64,000 bases of DNA from PALSA-505 sp036502085 (lineage in GTDB: Bacteria; Actinomycetota; Actinomycetes; Streptosporangiales; Streptosporangiaceae). Within the stretch, counting starts at the first letter, position 1, and each line of letters starts with the position of its first letter. Below are positions 23,717-30,482 of this stretch, one piece after another. The DNA lies in the NCBI GenBank assembly GCA_036502085.1, contig DASXZD010000089.1, forward strand, positions 1 to 64,000, in the 5' to 3' direction. A program made the position numbers and the translations under genes. The notes under the pieces were generated by a model. It did not search any database. It was not told the DNA's origin and saw only the letters and a list, made by a program, of their open reading frames with translations.

Positions 23717-23746
23717 TCAGAAGGTGGGCCAGGTCTTGATGGTCAT
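23717..23746 (-). CDS. Candidate 9-residue micro-ORF with a strong ribosome binding site
   Basis: ATG at 23746 opens the peptide MTIKTWPTF and a TGA stop. GAGGAGG lies 5 nt upstream, one of the best Shine-Dalgarno sequences in the window. A perfect hairpin follows 18 nt after the stop. The ORF is divergent from a LysR-type regulator, in the place usually held by that regulator's target gene, and a dyad lies between them. It could be a leader peptide, a tiny regulatory or signalling peptide, or chance. No known family is recognised. Confidence 0.4.
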   Translation of the reverse strand: MTIKTWPTF

Positions 23747-23778
23747 GGAGCCTCCTCGGTAAAGCGGGGTGGAGGGGG

Positions 23779-23800
23779 TCATCGTTGACCAATACGATGA
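23779..23800. promoter_or_regulatory. Candidate LysR-type operator
   Basis: TCATCGT (23779-23785) and ACGATGA (23794-23800) are a perfect 7-bp dyad with an 8-nt spacer. It lies 50 bp upstream of the LysR start and 33 bp upstream of the divergent micro-ORF, fitting the usual autoregulatory position of LysR-family binding sites. Confidence 0.5.
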
Positions 23801-23849
23801 CTCACCCGAACGCTGGCAGACACATCCCAACCGGGCATAAGTTACGGTT

Positions 23850-24842
23850 ATGGCCGACTTGGAGCTGCGGCACCTGCGCGTCGTCCAGGCCGTCGCGGAC
23901 GCGGGCAGCCTGACCAAGGCGGCCGCGCGGCTCGGGGTCAGCCAGCCCGCGCTGACCGCGCAGCTGGCCAGGATCGAGCGGATGCTCGGCGGCCGGCTGT
24001 TCGCCCGCGGCCCGCGCGGCGCCGAGCCCACCGCGCTCGGCAGGTTCATCGTCGGCCGGGCCGAGGCGCTGCTCGCGGACATGGACGCGCTGCTGGGCGC
24101 GGCCCGGCAGAAGGTCGCGGGCATGACGGTGCGGCCGCAGCTGCGGGTGGGTTCCACGCCGCTGCTGATGATCGCCGCGTTCGTCGAGCAACTGCACCTG
24201 AAGGGCGACTACGGCCAGGTCACGACGCTGGTGCACGCGGCCGCGCAGGACGTGCTCGGGCTGCTGGCGGCCAGCCGCATCGACGTGGCCATCTGCGACC
24301 GGGCCGACGACATGGGGCCGCAGGACGTCGCCGGGATGCGGCTGCGAACGCTGGTCCACGAGCCCGTGCTGATCGCGCTGGCGCAGAGCCATCCGCTGGC
24401 GGAGCGGACCATGATCGACCTCGCCGACCTGGCCGAATGCGACTGGGTGGTGCCGCCGCCGCACGACAACCCGCTGCGGCAGCAGCTGCTGGTCGCCTGC
24501 AGCACGGCCGGATTCGTCCCCCGGCTGCGGCACTTCACAAACGACACATCCACCGCGCACATGCTGGTCAGCCACGGCGCGGTCTCGCTGGCCGCGGCCG
24601 CCTCCCGGTCCAGCGACGGCCTGGTCGTGCGGCCGCTGGCCGGCGAGCCGCTAGTGGCCGAGATCCTGTTCGCCACCCGCAGCGGCGACCCTGACGCCGG
24701 GACCGCCGACGACCTGTTCCGCGCCGCGGCTCGCGCCTACCTGACCACGATCGACCGCAATCCGCCCTACCTGCGGCACTGGTGGGCCGAGCACCCCGAC
24801 AGCCACGCCGCGATCGACCTGGCGCTCGCAGGCGAGAGCTAA
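23850..24842 (+). CDS. LysR-family transcriptional regulator
   Basis: 330 residues. The N-terminal winged helix is LELRHLRVVQAVADAGSLTK followed by AAARLGVSQPALTAQLARIE, the standard LysR helix-turn-helix. The remainder is a periplasmic-binding-protein-like effector domain. It overlaps the 3' end of pcaD by 4 bp in convergent orientation. PcaQ-type LysR proteins activate protocatechuate genes in other bacteria, so a role in the adjacent pca operon is possible. LysR regulators more often control the divergent side, where only a micro-ORF is found. Confidence 0.87.
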   Translation: MADLELRHLRVVQAVADAGSLTKAAARLGVSQPALTAQLARIERMLGGRLFARGPRGAEPTALGRFIVGRAEALLADMDALLGAARQKVAGMTVRPQLRVGSTPLLMIAAFVEQLHLKGDYGQVTTLVHAAAQDVLGLLAASRIDVAICDRADDMGPQDVAGMRLRTLVHEPVLIALAQSHPLAERTMIDLADLAECDWVVPPPHDNPLRQQLLVACSTAGFVPRLRHFTNDTSTAHMLVSHGAVSLAAAASRSSDGLVVRPLAGEPLVAEILFATRSGDPDAGTADDLFRAAARAYLTTIDRNPPYLRHWWAEHPDSHAAIDLALAGES

Positions 24843-25633
24843 GGCGACACCGACGCCGTCAGGTGATCGAGCAGGGCGCCGGTCACCGGGCCCGGGGCCT
24901 GGATGTTGGCCAGGTGCGCGGCGCCGCGGACCACCCTCAGCCGCGCGCCGGCGATCGCGCGGGCGATCTGCGCGCCGTGCGCGGGCGGCGTGGCCGGATC
25001 CTCGCTGGCCGCGATGACCAGCGTCGGCGCGATGACCGGGCCGAGCACGGGACGCAGATCCATGGCGGCGATCGCCTCGCAGCAGCCGGCGTAGCCCTCC
25101 GGGGCGGTTCCCGCCAGCATCGCCGCTATCCCGGCCACGGCCGCCGGGTCGGCCCGGGCGAAGGCCGGGGTGAACCAGCGGCTGAGCGCCGGCCCGGTGA
25201 TCGGCGCCATCCCGGCGGCGCGCACCAGCGCGGCCCGGTCCCGCCAGGCCACGGCCGGCGGCAGGTACGCCGACGTGCAGCACAGCCCGAGCGCCGCGAT
25301 CCTGGCGGGCGCGTGCGCCGCCAGCCAGAGGCCGGTCATCCCGCCGATCGAGATCCCGGCGTAGCAAGCCCGGCCGATGCCGTGCCGGTCGAGCAGCGCG
25401 AGGACGGCCCGGCCGATATCACCGATGGAGTACGGTCCGGCCGGGGCCGGGCCGGCCGGCTCGCCGTGCCCGGGCAGCTCGAAGCGGAGCAGCCGGAAGT
25501 GCCGGGCCAGCGCGGGCAGTTGCGGCGCCCAGACCGCCCGGGAGGTGCCAAGCGAGTTGCCGAGCACGAGCACGGGCGCATCCGCCGGGCCGTCCAGCGA
25601 TGCGGTGAGGGCGAGCCCCGGCGGCTCAGACAT
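24839..25633 (-). CDS. pcaD: 3-oxoadipate enol-lactonase
   Basis: 264 residues, alpha/beta hydrolase. Nucleophile elbow YAGISIGGMTGLWLA near residue 94, oxyanion-hole region VLVLGNSLGTSRAVWAPQLP, catalytic Asp region LVIAASEDPATPPAH and His in VVRGAAHLANIQAP. These blocks match PcaD, which opens 3-oxoadipate enol-lactone to 3-oxoadipate. Context supports this: it overlaps pcaG by 8 bp at the end of the pcaJHGD unit. In some actinobacteria PcaD is fused to PcaC as PcaL; here they are separate. Confidence 0.88.
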   Translation of the reverse strand: MSEPPGLALTASLDGPADAPVLVLGNSLGTSRAVWAPQLPALARHFRLLRFELPGHGEPAGPAPAGPYSIGDIGRAVLALLDRHGIGRACYAGISIGGMTGLWLAAHAPARIAALGLCCTSAYLPPAVAWRDRAALVRAAGMAPITGPALSRWFTPAFARADPAAVAGIAAMLAGTAPEGYAGCCEAIAAMDLRPVLGPVIAPTLVIAASEDPATPPAHGAQIARAIAGARLRVVRGAAHLANIQAPGPVTGALLDHLTASVSP

Positions 25634-26228
25634 CGAAGAAGACCGTCTCGCGGTCGCCCTGCAGCCGGATGTCGAACCTGAACCCGCCGCCGCCGTCCGG
25701 CGCGGCGATCAGCGTGGCCCGCCGGTCCCGGTCGGCCGACGCGGCCAGCGCGGCCAGCACCGGGTCCGCGGCATTGGCCGCTTCCTCGTCGGGGAAGTAG
25801 ATCCTGGTCACCAGCCGGTCGAGCAGGCCGCGGGCGAAGACCGACACGTCCAGATGCGGGGCTTCGGTGCGGCCGTCGCCGGACGGCAGCGCGGCGGGCC
25901 GCAGCGTGACGATGCGGTAACCGCCGTCCGGGCCGGTCGGACAGCGGCCGAACCCGCGGAACCGGGCCGCCTCGGCCTCCTCGGTCCCCCCGGCCGCGCC
26001 GCGCGGGTCGTCCGGGTGCCCGAAGCCGCCGTCCCGCGCGGCCTGCCACGTCTCGATCACCGCGTCAGGCACCGGATCGCCCGCGCCGTCGGTCACCCGC
26101 CCGGCGATGACGATCGCGCCGGGCGTTCCCTCCGGCACGACCTGCGGCCCGTCCGGCCAGGGCAGCGCGATGGCGAAGAACGGGCCGACGGTCTGCGACG
26201 GCGTGAGGCCAGCAGCGGGCCCGCTCAC
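25626..26228 (-). CDS. pcaG: Protocatechuate 3,4-dioxygenase alpha subunit
   Basis: 200 residues from GTG 26228, which overlaps the pcaH stop as GTGA. GLTPSQTVGPFFAIALPWPD is the alpha-subunit N-terminal signature; GAIVIAGRVTDGAGDPVPDA and VIETWQAARDGGFGHPDD follow in the intradiol-dioxygenase fold, then APHLDVSVFARGLLDRLVTR. The iron ligands are on the beta subunit. With PcaH it cleaves protocatechuate to 3-carboxy-cis,cis-muconate. The pair is translationally coupled, as expected for a 1:1 complex. Confidence 0.92.
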   Translation of the reverse strand: MSGPAAGLTPSQTVGPFFAIALPWPDGPQVVPEGTPGAIVIAGRVTDGAGDPVPDAVIETWQAARDGGFGHPDDPRGAAGGTEEAEAARFRGFGRCPTGPDGGYRIVTLRPAALPSGDGRTEAPHLDVSVFARGLLDRLVTRIYFPDEEAANAADPVLAALAASADRDRRATLIAAPDGGGGFRFDIRLQGDRETVFFDV

Positions 26229-26962
26229 CGGCCGTCGCCGCCCGGCTCGAACGGGGCCGCGCCACGGCCGCGCAGCACGATGTCCCAGGAGTAGCCAAGC
26301 GCCCATTCCGGCTCGGTCAGGCCGATGTCGAAGCGGGCGACCAGCCGGTCGCGCGCGGCGGCGTCCGGCACCGAGCCGAGCACCGGGTCCAGCGGCAGCA
26401 GCGGATCGCCGGGAAAGTACATCTGGGTCACCAGGCGCTGGGCGAATGCCTGGCCGAACAGCGAGAAGTGAATGTGCGCCGGACGCCAGGCGTTGCGGTG
26501 ATTGCGCCACGGGTAGGCGCCCGGCTTGACCGTGACGAACCGGTACCGGCCCTCGTCGTCGGTCAGGCAGCGGCCGAGCCCGGTGAAGTTCTCGTCCAGC
26601 GGCGCTTGGTGCTGATCCCCGTCGTGCCGGTACCGGCCCGCCGCGTTGGTCTGCCAGATCTCGATCAGGCTGCGGGCCACCGGGTGGCCGTCGCCGTCGA
26701 GCACCCGGCCGGCCACGATGATCCGCTCGCCCTGCGGTTCCCCGGCGTGCTGGCCGGTCAGGTCGGCGTCGCCGGGCCGCACCCGGTCCTCGCCGAGCAG
26801 CGGCCCGGTAACCTCGGTGAGCCGGTGCGGCAGCAGCACCAGGGGCTGCCGGGGCGCGCGCAGCTGCGAGGACCGGTACGGCGGGTAATCGAGCGGCGGA
26901 TGCACCCGGTCGGGGCGCAGGTACGGGCGCAGCGGGAACGAGCCGGCCGCGGACGCGGTCAC
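26225..26962 (-). CDS. pcaH: Protocatechuate 3,4-dioxygenase beta subunit
   Basis: 245 residues from GTG 26962 (GTGA overlap with pcaJ). The four non-haem iron ligands are visible: Tyr111 in AAGRYRHDGD, Tyr150 in PGAYPWRNH, and His163 and His165 in RPAHIHFSLFG. LIEIWQTNAAGRYRH and RFVTVKPGAYPWRNHRNAW are the conserved intradiol blocks. Spacing matches the characterised enzymes with a shift of three residues. Functional with PcaG as the ring-cleaving step. Confidence 0.95.
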   Translation of the reverse strand: MTASAAGSFPLRPYLRPDRVHPPLDYPPYRSSQLRAPRQPLVLLPHRLTEVTGPLLGEDRVRPGDADLTGQHAGEPQGERIIVAGRVLDGDGHPVARSLIEIWQTNAAGRYRHDGDQHQAPLDENFTGLGRCLTDDEGRYRFVTVKPGAYPWRNHRNAWRPAHIHFSLFGQAFAQRLVTQMYFPGDPLLPLDPVLGSVPDAAARDRLVARFDIGLTEPEWALGYSWDIVLRGRGAAPFEPGGDGR

Positions 26963-27786
26963 CGGGCTGCCCCTTCCTGACGCTCGCCGCCCGGCACGGC
27001 CTGGACCAGCGCCCGCAGCGCGGCGAGCTCGCCGGGCGACGGCGGGGCGATCGGCTCGGGCACGTCGGCGGCGGCCAGGTCCCAGCCGGTGCGGGCCCGG
27101 ACATCCGGCACCGACACGCCAGGGTACAGCCCGGTCAGCACGAGCTCGCAGCGTCGCGGATCCGGCTCGAGCACGCCGAGGTCGGTGATCACCTTGCGCG
27201 GCCCGGCGCCGGTCAGGCCGAGCCGCGCCCGGTCCCCTGGGCCGCGGCCGTACCCGACCGACGTGACGAAGTCGACCCGGTCGACGAACGACCGGGTGCT
27301 CTGCCGGGTGACCACGATCACCTCGCGGCAGGACGCGGCGATCTCGGGCGCGCCGCCGGCGCCGGGCAGCCGGGTCTTGGGCTCGGCGTAGTCGGCGCCG
27401 ATCACGGTCGTGTTGATGTTCGCGAACCTGTCGATCTGGGCGGCGCCGAGGAAGCCGACGTCGATCCGGCCCGGCTGCAGCCAGTAGTTGAAGATCTCCG
27501 GCACGCTGACCACCGAGTCGGCGGTCTGCGCCAGCACGCCGTCGCCGATCGACAGCGGCAGCCAGCCCGGCTTGGTGCCGATCGTGCCCGATTCGTAGAT
27601 CAGCACGAGCCCGGGCGCGTGCGTGAGCCGGGCCAGGTTGGCGGCCGCGCTTGGCAGCCCGATGCCGACGAAGCAGGTCATACCGTCGCGCAGCGCGCGC
27701 GCCGCCGCGACCGTCATCATCTCGTCGGCGGTGTACGCACCGGACGGGCCGGGCCCCGCGATCCGCGCCTTGTCTTGCGGCGTCAC
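26959..27786 (-). CDS. pcaJ: 3-oxoadipate CoA-transferase beta subunit (PcaJ-like); no alpha subunit nearby
   Basis: 275 residues from GTG 27786. ALRDGMTCFVGIGLPSAAAN and LVLIYESGTIGTKPGWLPLS (probable catalytic Glu in the ESG motif) mark the beta subunit of family I CoA-transferases of the actinobacterial PcaJ/IpdB type. FLGAAQIDRFANINTTVIGA is another conserved block. It should transfer CoA to 3-oxoadipate together with an alpha subunit. No PcaI gene is present upstream: the next gene is pcaC after 114 bp. The partner must be encoded elsewhere or this copy has another role. GTGA-coupled to pcaH. Confidence 0.85.
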   Translation of the reverse strand: MTPQDKARIAGPGPSGAYTADEMMTVAAARALRDGMTCFVGIGLPSAAANLARLTHAPGLVLIYESGTIGTKPGWLPLSIGDGVLAQTADSVVSVPEIFNYWLQPGRIDVGFLGAAQIDRFANINTTVIGADYAEPKTRLPGAGGAPEIAASCREVIVVTRQSTRSFVDRVDFVTSVGYGRGPGDRARLGLTGAGPRKVITDLGVLEPDPRRCELVLTGLYPGVSVPDVRARTGWDLAAADVPEPIAPPSPGELAALRALVQAVPGGERQEGAAR

Positions 27787-27900
27787 TGCCTCCCGCCTCG
27801 CTGCCCTGCCGTGGCCGCCCCGCGGCCTCGGCCGAAGGACGTCCGTGCGCCATCCGCCCATACGTACGCTATCCGCATGTCCCCGCCGGCGCTACCGGCG

Positions 27901-28299
27901 CTAGCGCGCGGAGTCCCCGTCCAGCCCCCGCCCGGCCAGCACTTCCTGGGCCACGGCGAAGGCCCGGTTGCCCGCGGGGACCCCGGCATACACCGCGACC
28001 TGCAGCAGCACCTCCCGGATCTGTGCCGGCGTCAGCCCGTTGCGCAGCGCGGCCGCCACGTGCATGGCCAGCTCCTCGTCCTGGCGCAGCACCGCAAGCG
28101 CGGTCAGCGTGACGATGCTGCGCTCGGCCCTGGTCAGCCCCGGCCGAGACCAGATCTCGCCCCAGGCGTACCGGGTGACCAGGTCCTGGAACGGCTGGGT
28201 GAACGGCGTCGTCTCGTCCTGCGCCCGGTCGACATGGTCGTCGCCGAGTACCTCACGGCGGACGGCTAGCCCCTGCTGTGCACGTTCGGGATCTATCAC
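27901..28299 (-). CDS. pcaC: 4-carboxymuconolactone decarboxylase
   Basis: 132 residues. The conserved blocks VTRYAWGEIWSRPGLTRAER, IVTLTALAVLRQDEELAMHV and LTPAQIREVLLQVAVYAGVP, then AAGNRAF-like GNRAFAVAQEVL, match PcaC of the AhpD/CMD superfamily. It decarboxylates 4-carboxymuconolactone to 3-oxoadipate enol-lactone, feeding PcaD. It stands 114 bp before pcaJ in the same direction. A glutamine-amidotransferase-like peptidase gene lies 26 bp upstream, possibly in the same transcript. Confidence 0.92.
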   Translation of the reverse strand: MIDPERAQQGLAVRREVLGDDHVDRAQDETTPFTQPFQDLVTRYAWGEIWSRPGLTRAERSIVTLTALAVLRQDEELAMHVAAALRNGLTPAQIREVLLQVAVYAGVPAGNRAFAVAQEVLAGRGLDGDSAR

Positions 28300-28325
28300 G
28301 GTTTTTATGCCCTTTCCTATCGCGG

Positions 28326-29066
28326 CTAGCGCGGCGGCAGCCAGTGCCGGGTGGGCAGCGCGGTCTCGGTGTACCCGCCGCCGTCGGCTCTAGTCACCTG
28401 CCAGGCGCTCTTGCCCGGGACGATGCACAGCGCCTCGTGCAGGCTCGTGCCGACGTAGTGCAGGCCGGTGCCATCTTCGGTGGCGTAGCCGTCGGGCAGC
28501 GTGCCGGCCGCGATCAGCTCACGGAACACCGTGCGCCGCGGCTGGTCGGCCGAGTCGTCGTGCACCCCGTTGCTGAACGGCAGGAAGCCGAGCCCGCCGG
28601 TCAGCGGGTCGAGCGCGTCGCTGAACGAGTCGGTGACCCCCGAGCCGTGCCAGCACAGGCTCCCCGCGCTGCCGCCGGCCAGCACCACCCCGGCCTGCCA
28701 GCACTCGTGCATGATCTCGTCCAGCCGGTGCGCCCGCCACAGCGCCAGCAGGTTGACCACGCTGCCGCCCCACACGAAGATCACGTCCTGCGCCATCAGG
28801 TGCGCGCGAGGATCGGGCACGTTCGGCTGCGGGCAGAGCTGGAGGTGCGATAGCTCGGCCGCGCCGAGGCTGGGCGCGGCGGCGTACCAGCCCTCGATGA
28901 CCTGCGGCCAGTCGCCCATCGCGGTCGGGACCATGCACACCCGCGGCCTGGCCGCACCGGACAGGCGCATCGCCTGCCGCACCTGCGCCCCGGCGAGCTC
29001 CGGCGGCGAGCCCTCCGGCCAGCGCGCCCGTCCGGAGCAGGCGAGAATCTGTGGTTCCCGTCCCAT
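28326..29066 (-). CDS. Peptidase E-like (S51) class I glutamine-amidotransferase-fold protein
   Basis: 246 residues. QDVIFVWGGSVVNLLALWRA followed by GVVLAGGSAGSLCWHGSGVT gives the S51 nucleophile region, with Ser in AGGSAGS; CMVPTAMGDWPQVIEGW is the N-terminal part. Characterised relatives (PepE) cleave aspartyl dipeptides; cyanophycinase is another branch. No signal peptide. It is inserted within the hydroxybenzoate cluster, just upstream of pcaC, with no obvious link to that pathway. Confidence 0.82.
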   Translation of the reverse strand: MGREPQILACSGRARWPEGSPPELAGAQVRQAMRLSGAARPRVCMVPTAMGDWPQVIEGWYAAAPSLGAAELSHLQLCPQPNVPDPRAHLMAQDVIFVWGGSVVNLLALWRAHRLDEIMHECWQAGVVLAGGSAGSLCWHGSGVTDSFSDALDPLTGGLGFLPFSNGVHDDSADQPRRTVFRELIAAGTLPDGYATEDGTGLHYVGTSLHEALCIVPGKSAWQVTRADGGGYTETALPTRHWLPPR

Positions 29067-29185
29067 GCCGCCCTCTCCCCGGTGCGTACCGTCAAAGCCC
29101 GTTTTTTCCTAACGCGGGCAGCCTACGGTGAGGCTCACAGGCCAGGCCCGCGGGGATGGCCCTGGCGCGCATCCGGGCGTCCCCC

Positions 29186-29788
29186 TCAGACGTCCGCATG
29201 CGCGAGCTGCCGGGCGCTGAGCCGCCACGCCCGGTCCTGCGACCAGCGCCACCAGTCGGCGGGCTCGCAGACCCGCTCGCGGCCGAGATCGGGGTGCGCC
29301 CAGCCGACCGACGGCAGGTCGTACAGCATCGCGGCCAGGCTGGAGCAGACCACGTGCCCCGGCAGCAGGCCGTGGTCGGACGGCCAGCGCCACAGCGGGT
29401 TGATCGCGTCCGACAGGTCGCTCAGGTGCAGCGCGTCCAGCGTGTCCTCGGCGATGCCGACCCAGTCGTAGGCGATGCCGAGCGACTTGGCCGTGCCGGC
29501 CAGGAAGGAGCGCAGCTGGCCATGATCGTCCGGCTTGGGCTCGCCGTGGTTGGACATCGTGCGCGGGTCGGACAGGAACGGCGTGCAGTCGACCGGGCCG
29601 ACGCCGCCGGGGCGGCCCTGGATGCCCATCCACCGGTCGGCCTGGTCCCGGTGGGTGATGACCACCACGTGATTGGCGACGGCGGGCTTGCCTTCGAGTG
29701 CTTCGCCGACCCGGATGAGGTCCTCGGCCAGGGTGTTACCGGTCCACACGGCCAGGACGTCGCCGGGTGCGGCAGGAATGCTCGTCAT
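29186..29788 (-). CDS. Putative permuted papain-like (NlpC/P60 superfamily) protein
   Basis: 200 residues from ATG 29788, which has GGAGAG upstream. GDVLAVWTGNTLAEDLIRVG and ANHVVVITHRDQADRWMGIQ near the N-terminus, with GHVVCSSLAAMLYDLPSVGW near residue 155, have the order His-first, Cys-later of circularly permuted NlpC/P60 enzymes (YiiX-like). If so, Cys in VVCSS is the nucleophile. No signal peptide, so not an ordinary cell-wall hydrolase; a peptide or isopeptide substrate in the cytoplasm is possible. Assignment rests on motif shape only. Confidence 0.55.
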   Translation of the reverse strand: MTSIPAAPGDVLAVWTGNTLAEDLIRVGEALEGKPAVANHVVVITHRDQADRWMGIQGRPGGVGPVDCTPFLSDPRTMSNHGEPKPDDHGQLRSFLAGTAKSLGIAYDWVGIAEDTLDALHLSDLSDAINPLWRWPSDHGLLPGHVVCSSLAAMLYDLPSVGWAHPDLGRERVCEPADWWRWSQDRAWRLSARQLAHADV

Positions 29789-29981
29789 GGTGCGCTCTCC
29801 TTCCGGGCATGCGGCCGCGTGTGCTCTGGTGATGCCGGATCCCCGTGTTGTTTTCGTGCGGCCGGCCGGCCGCAGCGCACTGCGGCCCGCCGCTCCCCCG
29901 GGCCGGTTGCGGCCCCTTGCCTGTCCAGAGGCGGGCGGGCGGGTCGAGATACCTCGCGGGGGCGCGCTATCGTGACTCGGC

Positions 29982-30482
29982 ATGACCAGCGCAAGCGATA
30001 CCGGGCGGCCTGCGGCGAAGACGATCGCGCGGCTGCGCAGCTCCAGCATGGGCGCCCTGACCATGCTCGTCCTCCAGTTCGTGCTGGGCGCCGGGGTGAG
30101 CATCTACTGCACGGTGTCGCACGGCGGGATCGGGAAGGCGTTCTCTAACGGGGCGCTGCTGGGCATCCACGCGGTGTTGGGACTGCTGCTGATCATCGCG
30201 GCCGTGGACCTGCTGGTTCGGGCCATCCTGGCCCGGCACCGGGTAATGATCATCACCTCGGCCGTCGGGCTGGTCGCGATCATCGGCGCCGCGGTCAACG
30301 GCATCTCGTTCCTGAAGAACGGGGCGGATGGCGCGTCGCTGGGGATGGCGGTGGCCACCGGCGTGGCGATGCTCAGCTACGGCTTCAGCCTGCGGATTCT
30401 CGGCTCGGCGTCGGGCCAGACCTCGGGGCCGGCCGCGGGCTCTGCCCCCGGCTCTGCCGGTGAGCGGCCAGCGTCCGGCTGA
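29982..30482 (+). CDS. Membrane protein of unknown function (four predicted spans)
   Basis: 166 residues. Hydrophobic segments at about 24-46 (ALTMLVLQFVLGAGVSIYCT), 58-84, 88-108 and 118-136 suggest four membrane helices. The tail is low-complexity Ser/Gly/Ala/Pro. The protein resembles small uncharacterised actinobacterial membrane proteins. It is the only plus-strand gene inside the hydroxybenzoate cluster, and its last 98 bp overlap the 3' end of pcaB in antisense. Function unknown. Confidence 0.75.
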   Translation: MTSASDTGRPAAKTIARLRSSSMGALTMLVLQFVLGAGVSIYCTVSHGGIGKAFSNGALLGIHAVLGLLLIIAAVDLLVRAILARHRVMIITSAVGLVAIIGAAVNGISFLKNGADGASLGMAVATGVAMLSYGFSLRILGSASGQTSGPAAGSAPGSAGERPASG

